Positions 7,847-18,394 of a stretch of 39,201 nucleotides of DNA are shown piece after piece. This DNA comes from Alphaproteobacteria bacterium (GTDB lineage: Bacteria > Pseudomonadota > Alphaproteobacteria > Rhizobiales > JAKIUO01), in the NCBI GenBank assembly GCA_024279115.1, contig JAJRRW010000002.1, forward strand, positions 1 to 39,201. The letters run 5' to 3'. Under the pieces are notes generated by a model. It worked only from the letters and a program-made list of their open reading frames with translations. It had not been told where the DNA came from and ran no database searches. The stretch's first letter is position 1, and every line of letters begins with the position of its first letter. The translations under genes and the position numbers were made by a program.

Positions 7847-9115
7847 TCAAAACAAAGCCGCCCCTGCCAAAAAGCCCCGAAAAGCCGGTTTTCTCACTGG
7901 CAATTCATCGCTGATGGCCTTGTTTATCCTGGGCTTCATTGCCCTGTGGATGCTGTCTGGTGAGATTGTTGTCGGCGGCAGTGATACCGATAAAGTCCCA
8001 CCGATCGCCAGTCAGGAAACGGATACTGGTACCAGCGGAGCCTACACCATTGCCTCGGGGCCTGCATCTCCGTCAGACACCCAAAAAACGGCAAAAATCA
8101 AAAAACTTTTTGCAGTGCGAGCCGAACTTTTCAGCTCTCGCCCGCGCAACGAAATATTGCAGATCAGGGCGCGCAGCGAGGCTGATGTCAGCGTCAAAAT
8201 ACGCGCGGAAACCTCTGGCCGGGTGATCAAAATCTTTGCTCGCAAGGGCGACCTTGTCAAGCAAGGTGACGTTCTTTGCAAACTCGACGAAGGGGCGCGG
8301 CGGGCAACATTATTGCAAGCCCAGGCGCTGCTTGCACAGACCAAATCCGACTATCAGGCCGCCGCAAAACTATCGAAACGAGGCTTCTCGGCAAAGCTCA
8401 ATGTGAACGCCAAAAGGCCTCTTATGATGGCGCCCTTGCCGGTTTGAAAAAGGCCCGCATCGACCTTGACTATACCTCGGTCAGAGCCCCCTTTTCGGGG
8501 ATCATCGAAGAGCGCTCGGCCAAGGTGGGAGACTATCTGACCGTTCAAACGGTCGACAAAACCTGCGCCAAGCTGGTGAAATTGCACCCTTTGCTGATTG
8601 TCGGGGATGTATCGGAACGCAATATCGCCAAATTGCAGGTCGGGCAAAAGGGCCGCGCCAAACTGGTCACGGGCGAAAGTGTCAATGGCACCATCCGCTT
8701 TATGTCTCCCTCGGCCAAGGTGGAGACACGCACCTTCCGGGTGGAGCTTGAAGTCGACAATAAAAACCACCGCATGCGCAATGGCGTCACTGCCGATATT
8801 TTTGTGCCGCTCAAGGCCTCCATTGGCCATCAGATCTCGCCAGCCTATCTGACCTTGAACGATGCCGGGGACGTCGGCGTGCGCTCCATTGGCGATGGCA
8901 ATATCGTCCGGTTTTTGCCGGTTAAGATACTTGAACAGGGGCCTTCCGGCATCTGGGTCACGGGCCTGCCCAAACAAGTCATGATTATCACAACGGGCAA
9001 TGACTATGTGATCGAGGGGCAAAAGGTAAAAGTGGTGATGGACAAGCCGACCCGCCGCGAACCGACAGCCGATAGCACGCAAAATTCAGGAACCTCAAAA
9101 CATGAACGCTCTTGA
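7839..9115 (+). pseudogene. RND efflux periplasmic adaptor subunit (membrane fusion protein), split by a -1 frameshift near 8412-8415
   Basis: Frame 1 gives ..VKQGDVLCKLDEGARRATLLQAQALLAQ..SAKLNVNAK; frame 2 continues KASYDGALAGLKKARIDLDYTSVRAPFSGIIEERSAKVGDYL. Restoring one base at CAAAAGG yields one continuous protein. Confidence 0.85.
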
Positions 9116-12100
9116 AGCCATATTGCGGCGCCCACGCTCTGTCCTCACCATGATGATCGTCATGGTGGTGGCGGGTATATTCACCTATATCTCCATTCCC
9201 AAAGAGTCTGACCCCGACATTGATGTGCCGGTGTTTTATGTCTCCATCGTCCACGAAGGTATCTCCCCTGAGGATGCTGTGCGACTGCTCGTCAAGCCGA
9301 TGGAAACCGAATTGCGCGGGCTGGATGGCCTCAAACAGATCACCACCACCGCCTCGACAGGTCATGCCGCCATTGTTCTGGAATTCAAGAGCGACATTGA
9401 CCATGACGAAGCCTCGACCGATGTGCGTGAAAAAGTCGATCAGGCGCGCTCCAAGCTGCCCACTGATGCCAAAGAGCCCACCGTCAACGAAATCAATTTC
9501 TCGCTGGCCCCCATCATCGCCGTGGTGATCTCGGGAGATGTGCCAGAGCGCACCCTCTATCGCCATGCGCGCCGCCTCAAGGATCAGATCGAGGCAATCT
9601 CCACCGTGCTGGAGGCCAACCTTGCCGGGCATCGCGAAGAACTGCTGGAAGTGGTGATCAACCGCACCGCCCTTGAGAGCTACAACATCTCTCAAGAACA
9701 GCTCGTCAATGCCGTGGTGCGCAATAATCAGCTGATCACCGCAGGCTTCATGGATGCGGGAGAAAATGGCGGCGGTGGCAGCTTTAACGTCAAGGTGCCA
9801 GGCCTGTTTGAGACAGCCAAAGATGTGTATGACCTGCCAATCGTCTCCACCAATGAGGGGGTTGTTACCCTCAAGGATGTCGCGGAAATCAAACGCACTT
9901 TTAAAGACCGTACCAATTATTCGCGCTTTAACGGCAAGCCCGACATCGCCATTCAGGTGGTCAAGCGCCTTGGCACCAATGTGGTGGAAAACAGTCTCAG
10001 AGTCCGCCAAGTCGTTGAAAAATTCACCAAGGACTGGCCAGAGGCGATCAAGGTTGATTTTGCCCTTGATCAGTCGAAATCAGTATTTGAAATTCTCAAT
10101 TCCCTGCAATCCTCCATCATGACGGCCATTGCGCTGGTGATGGTGGTGGTGGTGGCGGCCCTTGGCATGCGCTCTTCGCTGCTGGTTGGCCTGTCGATCC
10201 CCGCTTCGTTCATGGTCAGCTTCCTGATCCTTGGCCTGGCCGGCCACACGCTCAATATGATGCATATGTTCGGCATGGTGCTGACCGTTGGTATTCTGGT
10301 GGATGGGGCGATTGTCATTGTGGAATATGCCGACCGCAAGGTGGCCGAGGGGCTGCACCGTAAAGAAGCCTATATTCTGGCGGCCAAGCGCATGTTCTGG
10401 CCGATTGTCAGCTCAACCGCCACCACGCTTGTGGCCTTTGCGCCGATGATCTTGTGGCCCGGCGTGGCGGGAAAGTTCATGTCTTACCTGCCGTTCACCG
10501 TGATCATTGTGCTATCGGCTTCCCTGCTCACCGCGATGGTCTTTTTGCCCGTGCTGGGCGGTTTGCTGGGGCGCAATAAAATATCCCCCCGGGATGCTCA
10601 ATCCGCTAACCAGCTGGCCGGGGGATCGCATGTCGATTATGACCAGATCCGCGGCATGGCGGGCACCTATATCCGCTTGTTGCAGCGCCTTGTCAAGCAC
10701 CCCTTCCTGGTGCTGATCGCCAGCTCTCTGATTGTTGTTGGTGTATTTATGAGCTTTCAAAAGCTCGCCGCTGGCGTGGAATTTTTCGTCGATACCGAAC
10801 CGGAGCAGGCTTTTGTGTTTGTGTCGGGGCGAGGCAATATGTCGGCCAAAGAGAAATTTGATCTGGTTATCGAAGTTGAAAAACGCGTCTTGCAGGTGGG
10901 GGGCCTGAAATCGGTGTTTACGACCATCGGCACCGTTGGTTCTGGCAACCAGTTCGATGGGGGCGGCGCTGACCGGCCCACCGATCTCATCGGCCAGCTT
11001 ATTCTGGAGCCCGCCGACTTTAACCTGCGCCGCAAAGGCAAAGTCATTCTCGAAGAAATCCGCAGTAAAATGGTGGATTTGCCCGGCATCGTTGTGGAGG
11101 TTCGCAAGCGCGAAGAAGGGCCGCCCACCGGCAAGGATATTCGCCTGCAAATCACTGGCGGCAACCTCGCACAGGTCGAGGCGAGCACCAAGCGCATCCG
11201 CAAATATTTCGACGAACAAGTCGCCGACATTCGCGATGTGGAAGACAGTACACCGCTTCCCGGTATCGAATGGGTGCTGGATGTGGATCGACGCGAAGCC
11301 GCGCGTTTTGGTACCGATATCTTGTCAGTTGGCTCGATGATCCAGCTAGTCACCAACGGCTTGTTGATCGGCACCTATCGCCCCGATGATGCGGAAGATG
11401 AAATCGACATCCGTGTACGCCTGCCGCGTGGCGAGCGCAACATCAATCAGCTCGATCAGTTGCGTGTCGTGACCAAAAACGGCCCTGTTCCTTTGAGCAA
11501 TTTCGTCACCCGCAAAGCCCAGCCCAAGGTCAGCTCCATCACCCGCCAGGATGGTCGCTATTCGATGCTCGTCAAAGCCAATGCAGATAACGGCGTGTTG
11601 GGCGGTGACAAAATTGCCGAAATCGACAAGTGGCTCAAACAGCAAAGCTGGCCCGGCGATATTGAACTGATCTTCAGGGGAGCCGATGAAGATCAAAAGC
11701 AATCGGGTGAGTTTCTGTTCAAAGCCATGATCGGCGCGCTGTTCATGATGTTCATCATTCTGGTGACCCAGTTCAACAGCTTCTATCAAACCGCCATTAC
11801 GCTGCTCACCGTTGTTTTGTCGCTGGTCGGGGTATTGATCGGCATGATGGTCACCGGCCAGCTGTTTTCGATCATCATGACCGGTACCGGCGTGGTGGCG
11901 CTGGCAGGCATTGTTGTCAACAATTCCATTGTGCTGATTGATACCTTCAATCATTTCCACAAGCAGCTGAAAATGCCGGTGGTGGACGCCGTCCTGCGCG
12001 CCTCGGCGCAACGCTTGCGGCCCGTTTTGCTAACGACGATTACCACCATATGCGGTCTGGCCCCCATGGCCCTGCAAATCAATCTGGATTTTTTCAACCG

Positions 12101-12338
12101 CATTGTGCAGATGGGCTCCGTGACCTCGATCTGGTGGGTTCAGCTTTCCACGGCGATCATTTTCGGTCTCGGCTTTGCCACCATATTGACCTTGATCTTG
12201 ACCCCGACCCTGCTGGCGATGCCGACCATCGTCAAACGCAGTTTAGTGCGCAAAAAAGCACTACGCAGGCGGGGCAAGCGAGCTTTTGGTGCGCTGGCAG
12301 CACAGCCAGCTTTGCTGGCAGATGCCAAGGGCAGCTGA
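9102..12338 (+). CDS. RND family efflux permease (AcrB/MexF-like)
   Basis: 1078 aa; IPKESDPDIDVPVFYVSIVHEGISPEDAVRLLVKPMETELRGLDGL, GMVLTVGILVDGAIVIVEYADR, GIVVNNSIVLIDTFN. Confidence 0.96.
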   Translation: MNALEAILRRPRSVLTMMIVMVVAGIFTYISIPKESDPDIDVPVFYVSIVHEGISPEDAVRLLVKPMETELRGLDGLKQITTTASTGHAAIVLEFKSDIDHDEASTDVREKVDQARSKLPTDAKEPTVNEINFSLAPIIAVVISGDVPERTLYRHARRLKDQIEAISTVLEANLAGHREELLEVVINRTALESYNISQEQLVNAVVRNNQLITAGFMDAGENGGGGSFNVKVPGLFETAKDVYDLPIVSTNEGVVTLKDVAEIKRTFKDRTNYSRFNGKPDIAIQVVKRLGTNVVENSLRVRQVVEKFTKDWPEAIKVDFALDQSKSVFEILNSLQSSIMTAIALVMVVVVAALGMRSSLLVGLSIPASFMVSFLILGLAGHTLNMMHMFGMVLTVGILVDGAIVIVEYADRKVAEGLHRKEAYILAAKRMFWPIVSSTATTLVAFAPMILWPGVAGKFMSYLPFTVIIVLSASLLTAMVFLPVLGGLLGRNKISPRDAQSANQLAGGSHVDYDQIRGMAGTYIRLLQRLVKHPFLVLIASSLIVVGVFMSFQKLAAGVEFFVDTEPEQAFVFVSGRGNMSAKEKFDLVIEVEKRVLQVGGLKSVFTTIGTVGSGNQFDGGGADRPTDLIGQLILEPADFNLRRKGKVILEEIRSKMVDLPGIVVEVRKREEGPPTGKDIRLQITGGNLAQVEASTKRIRKYFDEQVADIRDVEDSTPLPGIEWVLDVDRREAARFGTDILSVGSMIQLVTNGLLIGTYRPDDAEDEIDIRVRLPRGERNINQLDQLRVVTKNGPVPLSNFVTRKAQPKVSSITRQDGRYSMLVKANADNGVLGGDKIAEIDKWLKQQSWPGDIELIFRGADEDQKQSGEFLFKAMIGALFMMFIILVTQFNSFYQTAITLLTVVLSLVGVLIGMMVTGQLFSIIMTGTGVVALAGIVVNNSIVLIDTFNHFHKQLKMPVVDAVLRASAQRLRPVLLTTITTICGLAPMALQINLDFFNRIVQMGSVTSIWWVQLSTAIIFGLGFATILTLILTPTLLAMPTIVKRSLVRKKALRRRGKRAFGALAAQPALLADAKGS

Positions 12339-12599
12339 GTAGCAAATGAAAACCGGGCAACCAAAAGACCTGACACCAGTGGATTGCCTCTTTTAAATTG
12401 AATAGTGTTTCCTATTTGCTCCCCGGATAAGCGCAACTGCGGTAGCAGTGAAGTGCCGATCCGAGGCCCAGGAGCGTGAAAAACGAGGGGTCGTGCCGTA
12501 GCCACTGGACCCCGGCTCTGCGTTTGCTCGCCTGGACTCCCAAACTTGTCCGGGGAGCCGGTGGGTGTGGCACACATCATATCCAGACCTCGCATAGCT

Positions 12600-12633
12600 C
12601 ACGAAACCCTATATATCACGAAGCCCTATATAT
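12600..12633. repeat. 17-bp tandem direct repeat x2 (cacgaaRccctatatat)
   Basis: cacgaaaccctatatat followed directly by cacgaagccctatatat (one mismatch). Confidence 0.8.
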
Positions 12634-12685
12634 AAAATGAGACAGCCACCAGGACGGGACACCACAAGCGACGAGCATTGTCCCA

Positions 12686-13600
12686 CTATTGAAGCCGGTC
12701 CGGACCGGGCCGGGTATTTTCGTCTTTGAGCTTGGCAATCTCTGCCTCTGCGGCCTTTGCCCCTCCCTCTGTTAGCTTGTCGTCCTTCTTGTCCTGGTGA
12801 CGGGCTTTGTATCTGCTATCGAGGGTCCGGTAGCGCAAATAGCTATAAGGAATGATGGCCAGATAAACCAGCGAGCCAATAATCAGCATGGCCCAGTTAT
12901 AAGTGAACAAGAGCGCCGCCAATATCACCGCCGCAACCAGAATAGGCAGCACATATTCGCGGTCAATTTTAGCACCGATCAGCTTGCCGGAAAAGGTTGG
13001 CACCTTGGACACCATCATCAAGCCGACAAATAGCACATGCAGCAATATCAGCGGCTTCAGGACTTCAACTCCCTGCACTCCCAGAAACGAGAAATACAAA
13101 GGTAACAACACAACGATAGCGGCGGCCGGGGCCGGGATGCCGGTGAAAAAGTTTTTCTTCCAGGCAGGAGCTTCCTCATCATCAAGGGCGACATTAAAAC
13201 GGGCCAGACGAAGAGCGGCGCACAAGGTATAGATCAACACCGCGATCCAGCCAATCGAGCGCAATCCATCAAGCGCCCAGGTGAAAATAATGATCGCCGG
13301 CGCGACGCCAAAATTGACAAAATCAGCCAGGCTGTCTAGCTCCGCGCCAAACCGGCTGGAGGCTTTGAGCATGCGCGCCACACGGCCATCAAGCGCATCA
13401 AGCACCGCCGCGATGAAAATCATGGCAATGGCCAGCTCATAGCGATGTTCGATGCCCATGCGAATAGCCGTAAGACCGGCACTCAAGCCCAAAAGGGTGA
13501 TCATGTTGGGGATCAGCAGACGCACAGGAACGGGCCGCTTCATCGGAAAACGTCGCTTGATACGGGCTCCCGTTTTACGTGATTGTGAAAATGGCGCCAT
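12686..13600 (-). CDS. pssA: CDP-diacylglycerol--serine O-phosphatidyltransferase
   Basis: CDP-alcohol phosphotransferase motif DALDGRVARMLKASSRFGAELDSLADFVNFGVAP. Confidence 0.95.
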   Translation of the reverse strand: MAPFSQSRKTGARIKRRFPMKRPVPVRLLIPNMITLLGLSAGLTAIRMGIEHRYELAIAMIFIAAVLDALDGRVARMLKASSRFGAELDSLADFVNFGVAPAIIIFTWALDGLRSIGWIAVLIYTLCAALRLARFNVALDDEEAPAWKKNFFTGIPAPAAAIVVLLPLYFSFLGVQGVEVLKPLILLHVLFVGLMMVSKVPTFSGKLIGAKIDREYVLPILVAAVILAALLFTYNWAMLIIGSLVYLAIIPYSYLRYRTLDSRYKARHQDKKDDKLTEGGAKAAEAEIAKLKDENTRPGPDRLQ

Positions 13601-13663
13601 GTCATGCCTTTCAGATTGCGATTTAACGCAAGTATATCATCCAAACACCAACAAAGCACGAGG

Positions 13664-14377
13664 CTAAATGGCCCGCGTCTCGCGTACAGGATCATTTTTT
13701 CCCAGATCAGCAATCACGGTCTCGCCGCCAATGGCGGTTTGCCCAACGGCCACCAGCGGAATGGTGCCTTGCGGCAGATAGACATCCACCCGCGAGCCAA
13801 AGCGGATCAGTCCAAAACGCTCGCCAACGCCGATACGTTGTCCTTTTTCGACAAAACCAATGATCCGGCGCGCGATCAGCCCGGCAATGGCCACAACGGC
13901 GATTTTTTGACCATCTATCGTCTCGATAATCAGCGACGAGCGTTCATTGTCTTCGCTGGCCTTGTCCAGTTCGGCATTGAGAAACAATCCCGGCGTATAG
14001 ATTTTGTTGGTGATTTCGCCAGATACCGGCGCCCGGTTGATATGGACATCAAACACCGATAAAAAGATCGAAACCTTCACCCGCATGTCGGGGCCCAGCC
14101 CCAACTCTTGGGGAGGCGATATCTCTTCGATCATCGAGACCCGCCCATCCGCTGCGGCAATGATCAGCCCGGCCTGCTGCGGCACAATCCGCTCGGGATC
14201 GCGAAAGAAATAAGCCACATAAGCGACGATAATTGACAATAAAAGCCCAAGCACGCTGGACAGTAGAAAGCCCAGAACGGCAATAACCGCTGCGATCGCC
14301 ACGAACTTGTGACCATCTGGATGTATGGGAACGAAAAATCCCATAATACTATTGAATACCGAACCGTTTTGCGACAA
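13664..14377 (-). CDS. psd: Phosphatidylserine decarboxylase proenzyme
   Basis: FFRDPERIVP, VSIFLSVFDVHINRAPVSG, IRFGSRVDVYLP (likely Gly-Ser processing site). The ORF extends to 14515, but the TTG at 14377 follows a GGGAGA Shine-Dalgarno and matches the usual N-terminus better. Confidence 0.9.
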   Translation of the reverse strand: MSQNGSVFNSIMGFFVPIHPDGHKFVAIAAVIAVLGFLLSSVLGLLLSIIVAYVAYFFRDPERIVPQQAGLIIAAADGRVSMIEEISPPQELGLGPDMRVKVSIFLSVFDVHINRAPVSGEITNKIYTPGLFLNAELDKASEDNERSSLIIETIDGQKIAVVAIAGLIARRIIGFVEKGQRIGVGERFGLIRFGSRVDVYLPQGTIPLVAVGQTAIGGETVIADLGKNDPVRETRAI

Positions 14378-14682
14378 ATCGGTCTCCCTTACTGGCCAGT
14401 GTTTTGATCGCCCAAAAGCCGCTGCAAGCGAGCCTTTTCTTGTTGACCTAACGATATAAGGCAATTGCCAGGAAACGACAAGCACTACCCGTATTGCGTC
14501 CCCAACCAGTGACAACTCCGCTACTCAAACTTGATATTTCATCCACGCCATGAGCAGATAACCGTGAAAAAGGACTAGAACACCTTTTTTAGACAATATA
14601 TGCTGGAATAGATTGATCAAAATATCCCGCTATACCGGGCTCGAATCAAGGTGTGATACCAAAAACTTATTGGAGAAGAATA

Positions 14683-16248
14683 ATGGGTATGTTTATGGGG
14701 ATGGGACATTGGCTGCTATGGATTGTCGTATCAATAATCGCAGTCTTTGCGCTTGCGGGCCTTATTGGATGGATGCGCCGCGAAAAACAACGCACTGTCG
14801 CCAACGCCCACGACAATGCACAGACATTGGCAGGCATAACGGATGCCCCCGCACATGCCTCATCGGGGATGCCTCAAAGCCCCCGCCCTTCTCATGATCA
14901 AGCCAGGCATCAAGGTTGGGGTTTTTGGCCATGGGCACTCCTTTCCCTGCTGGTCACAGGCGGGCTTGGCTGGCTGGTGTGGCATTCCAGCATGGCTCCT
15001 GGCGCCAGTGATTTTCAATGGGTCTCGTGGACATTGCTGCCAATGGCCGGGCTGATCGCCATTCTTGGCATTTCACAAATGACCCGCCGCCACCCGCTGG
15101 TCGATGAGAAAAAAGGCCGCCCGCGCGGCGTCGGCTTTCTCACATTGATCTCGGGTCTGATTCTTGGCCTTGCCAGCTGGTTTGTCTGGCAACCAAAAGT
15201 CGACGGTTTTGCTGGACTGCCAGACAGCATCAACATGCTGCAGGCTGAAAAAGACGGGCTGGCGTCCAAGCTGACATCGCGCAATACCATCATTGAAAGA
15301 CTGCAGGGTGATGCCAAAGAAGGCGCCGCAAAATATGCTGAGCTGGAAAAGGATATTCGCGCCAATAGCCATAGCGCTGATGGAGAGATAAGCAGATTAA
15401 CCGGGGTTATTAGCACCCTGCGCACGCAACTTAACGCCAGCAAAACCGCAGGCAGTGATGATACATCGCGCCTGACCGCCCGCATCAAGGCCCTGACATC
15501 AACAAACGAAAATACGGATATTGAAAACACCCGTGTCAGAAGCTTGCTCAAAGCCTACAGAAATGACAGCGAGGTGCAAAGCGCCAAGGTCGCCGCTCTT
15601 GAAGCAGAGTTAAAAGACCTGCGCAACCAACCAGCTCCGGCTACTCTAGAACCCGCCACCCGCACCATCGTCAAAAAGCGCCCAACGCCGCTCGCCATGA
15701 TGCACCGCTATAATCAGGACGAGACCAAGCTGCGATTGACCTCTGGCGATTATAATATGGCCAAGCTGGGGAATAGCGAACTGGTAAACGGCAACCGAGG
15801 CAGTTATTATAAAATTACCCTGCGCAACCCTGCCGATGGCAAGCCTTACAGATTCGCGTCAGGTAGCTACAGCAAAATCACCAATGACACACAGTTCAAA
15901 CAATCACTCGATCGAGTGATCTCTGATATCAGAGGCGCATTTGATGACAAGCGTGCCTACCAGATCTATGTGCAGGGCAAGGCCAGCGCAGGCGTCTATA
16001 GTGGCGAAATGGCCGATGGCTTTGATTACAGCAATGTGGACGTGTTGAAAAACCTTGACGGCTCATATGGACCCGATCTTCTGGGGCGGACTTATGGACC
16101 CGTAAAGATTACCAATGATGATCTTCCCGATTTGCGCGGTGCTTTTCTACAGGAATTTATTGCAAAAAATTACAAGGTCACGAAGCCGGTCATCCTTGAG
16201 GGCAGGGTTAGCAAGTCGAAAAGGCCTTCAAACAGGCCGTCGATATAA
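14683..16248 (+). CDS. Hypothetical membrane protein with coiled-coil region
   Basis: ATG after ggagaag; TM segments then a coiled coil; C-terminal domain without recognised motif. Confidence 0.75.
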   Translation: MGMFMGMGHWLLWIVVSIIAVFALAGLIGWMRREKQRTVANAHDNAQTLAGITDAPAHASSGMPQSPRPSHDQARHQGWGFWPWALLSLLVTGGLGWLVWHSSMAPGASDFQWVSWTLLPMAGLIAILGISQMTRRHPLVDEKKGRPRGVGFLTLISGLILGLASWFVWQPKVDGFAGLPDSINMLQAEKDGLASKLTSRNTIIERLQGDAKEGAAKYAELEKDIRANSHSADGEISRLTGVISTLRTQLNASKTAGSDDTSRLTARIKALTSTNENTDIENTRVRSLLKAYRNDSEVQSAKVAALEAELKDLRNQPAPATLEPATRTIVKKRPTPLAMMHRYNQDETKLRLTSGDYNMAKLGNSELVNGNRGSYYKITLRNPADGKPYRFASGSYSKITNDTQFKQSLDRVISDIRGAFDDKRAYQIYVQGKASAGVYSGEMADGFDYSNVDVLKNLDGSYGPDLLGRTYGPVKITNDDLPDLRGAFLQEFIAKNYKVTKPVILEGRVSKSKRPSNRPSI

Positions 16249-16326
16249 CACTATTTGTCGAGGACTGACCTTGATCTGTCGGGGGCTGACCTGGCGAGAG
16301 GCGAACGTCTGAATTGCAAATCTTAT

Positions 16327-16366
16327 ATCAAAGCCCGCTATCTACCATAGCGGGCTTTGATTTTTT
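16327..16366 (+). terminator. Rho-independent terminator
   Basis: Perfect 14-bp stem ATCAAAGCCCGCTA-tctacca-TAGCGGGCTTTGAT followed by T tract. Confidence 0.9.
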
Positions 16367-18231
16367 CATTCTTCTTCAAGTACTTTGGCGAGCTTTTCTC
16401 GCGCTTCGTCGGCTTCGCGCTGGCGCGCCCACAGGCCGGCATAGAGCCCGTCTTTTTGCAGCAGTTCACCATGGTTTCCCTGCTCCTTGATGCGGCCCTT
16501 TTCGAGCACAATAATATTGTCAGCATGAATGATGGTCGACAGGCGATGAGCGATGATCAGTGTGGTGCGGTTTTGGGCCACTTCATCCAGCGCCACTTGG
16601 ATTTCTTTTTCCGTATAGCTGTCAAGCGCGCTGGTGGCCTCATCCAGCATCAAAATGGGCGGTGCCTTGAGAATGGTGCGGGCGATGGCGACGCGTTGCT
16701 TCTCTCCCCCCGACAGTTTCAGCCCGCGTTCGCCCACCAGACTGTCATAGCCCTTGGGCAAATCCAGAATAAAATCATGGATATGGGCCATTTTGGCCGC
16801 CGCGATCACCTCCTTGCGCGAAGCATCAGGATTGCCATAGGCGATATTGTAATAAATCGTGTCATTGAACAATACGGTATCTTGCGGCACCACCCCGATG
16901 GCTTGGCGCAAACTGGCTTGCGTGACCTTGGAGATGTCTTGCCCATCCACCTTGATGGCTCCCCCATGCGGCTCATAAAAGCGAAACAATAAGCGCGATA
17001 TGGTCGATTTTCCAGCCCCCGAGGGACCGACAATGGCCACCATTTTTCCAGCCGGTACGTCAAAACTAATATCTTTGATGATTGGTCGCTCGGCATCATA
17101 GGCGAATGCGACATGCTCGAAACGGATATGGCCCTCATCGACTTTGAGCGCCTTGGCGTCTGCAATATCGACGATTTCCGGCTTGGCATTCAAGATGCCA
17201 AACAGGTTTTCAAGATCCACCAGAGACTGGCGAATGGCCCGATAAATCGTCCCCATCAGATGCAGTGGCTGATACAGCTGGATCAGCAACGCATTGATCA
17301 TCACAAAATCACCAATCGTGAACAGGCCAGCGGCCACGCGCGACCCGGCAATCAACATGCATATGGTCAGCCCGGCGGTAAAAATAAGCGCCTGACCGGC
17401 GTTTAGCATGCCAAGCGAGGAATGGGTCTTGATCGCCGCCACTTCATATTGCGCCCGCGAGAGGTCATAGCGTTCTTGTTCAAGCTTTTCATTGCCAAAA
17501 TATTTGACGGTTTCATAATTCAACAAGCTGTCAACGGCTTTGGTACCGGCATCATTGTCAGCCTTGGTCAGCTCGCGGATAATGGCGACGCGCCACTCGC
17601 TGGCCCGGATGGTAAACCAGATATAGATAAGGATGGTCACCCCCACCACCGCCACAAATTCCCAGCCGATATACCAGGACAACACCACGCCAATCAGTCC
17701 AAATTCCACCAATGTCGGGATCGAATTGAGCAATCCCATGCGGATGATCAACTCTACCGCATCAACGCCGCGCTCAATGGCCCGGGCATGACCACCGGTC
17801 TGACGCTCCAGATGATAGCTCAAGGACAGCTTGTGGGTATGAGCAAAGGCCCGGTTCGACAAAGAACGCACGGCATGTTGCCCCACATTGACGAACAGCA
17901 CATCGCGGATCTGATTGAAAATAATCATCATGATACGCCCCAGCCCATAAGCCAGAATGAGCATGACGGGGGTGGCCAGCAGCACGGTTGTCGAGACTGC
18001 GACCGCTGGGTCACCGCCCTGCCCGCTCAACTGATCAACCGCCCCCTTGTAGGCGATGGGCGTTGCCACCGTAATCACTTTGGCAATGATCAGTGAAATA
18101 AAGGCAAGCGCCACCCGAATACGCAGATCGCGCCGGTCCGCTGGCCAGATATAGGGCAGCAGATCGCGCAGCACCGCAGCCTCGTCAATATTCTTGTTTT
18201 CAAAAGTGGCGCGCGCCGCTCCCTTGGCCAT
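16366..18231 (-). CDS. Atm1/ABCB7-type ABC exporter (permease-ATPase)
   Basis: Walker A VGPSGAGKST, signature LSGGEKQRVAIART, Walker B PPILMLDEATSALD; TM domain YHLERQTGGHARAIERGVDAVE typical of Atm1-like exporters. Confidence 0.93.
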   Translation of the reverse strand: MAKGAARATFENKNIDEAAVLRDLLPYIWPADRRDLRIRVALAFISLIIAKVITVATPIAYKGAVDQLSGQGGDPAVAVSTTVLLATPVMLILAYGLGRIMMIIFNQIRDVLFVNVGQHAVRSLSNRAFAHTHKLSLSYHLERQTGGHARAIERGVDAVELIIRMGLLNSIPTLVEFGLIGVVLSWYIGWEFVAVVGVTILIYIWFTIRASEWRVAIIRELTKADNDAGTKAVDSLLNYETVKYFGNEKLEQERYDLSRAQYEVAAIKTHSSLGMLNAGQALIFTAGLTICMLIAGSRVAAGLFTIGDFVMINALLIQLYQPLHLMGTIYRAIRQSLVDLENLFGILNAKPEIVDIADAKALKVDEGHIRFEHVAFAYDAERPIIKDISFDVPAGKMVAIVGPSGAGKSTISRLLFRFYEPHGGAIKVDGQDISKVTQASLRQAIGVVPQDTVLFNDTIYYNIAYGNPDASRKEVIAAAKMAHIHDFILDLPKGYDSLVGERGLKLSGGEKQRVAIARTILKAPPILMLDEATSALDSYTEKEIQVALDEVAQNRTTLIIAHRLSTIIHADNIIVLEKGRIKEQGNHGELLQKDGLYAGLWARQREADEAREKLAKVLEEE

Positions 18232-18394
18232 ACAGGCTCCTGTCAAAAATTTATGGAGCAGCAAATGACCCACATAATCCTGCGTTCGAACCTTCGTATA
18301 TATAGGCGGAGATCGTCGCGCAGGCAAGTTGAGCGGGAATATTGGACAGTTCGGCGATAGGTGTTTAGACAATCAACAAAAAGGATAAAGCACC

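Noticed and set aside
8988-10010. 340-aa ORF antisense to the RND permease (also 8354-9082, 10512-11219, 11346-12011)
   Set aside because: Shadow ORFs opposite a well-supported RND operon; His/Asp/Gly-rich translations typical of reverse-strand GC-biased coding sequence.
17422-18096. 224-aa ORF antisense to the Atm1-like ABC transporter
   Set aside because: Shadow ORF over a strongly supported coding region, no recognisable domain.
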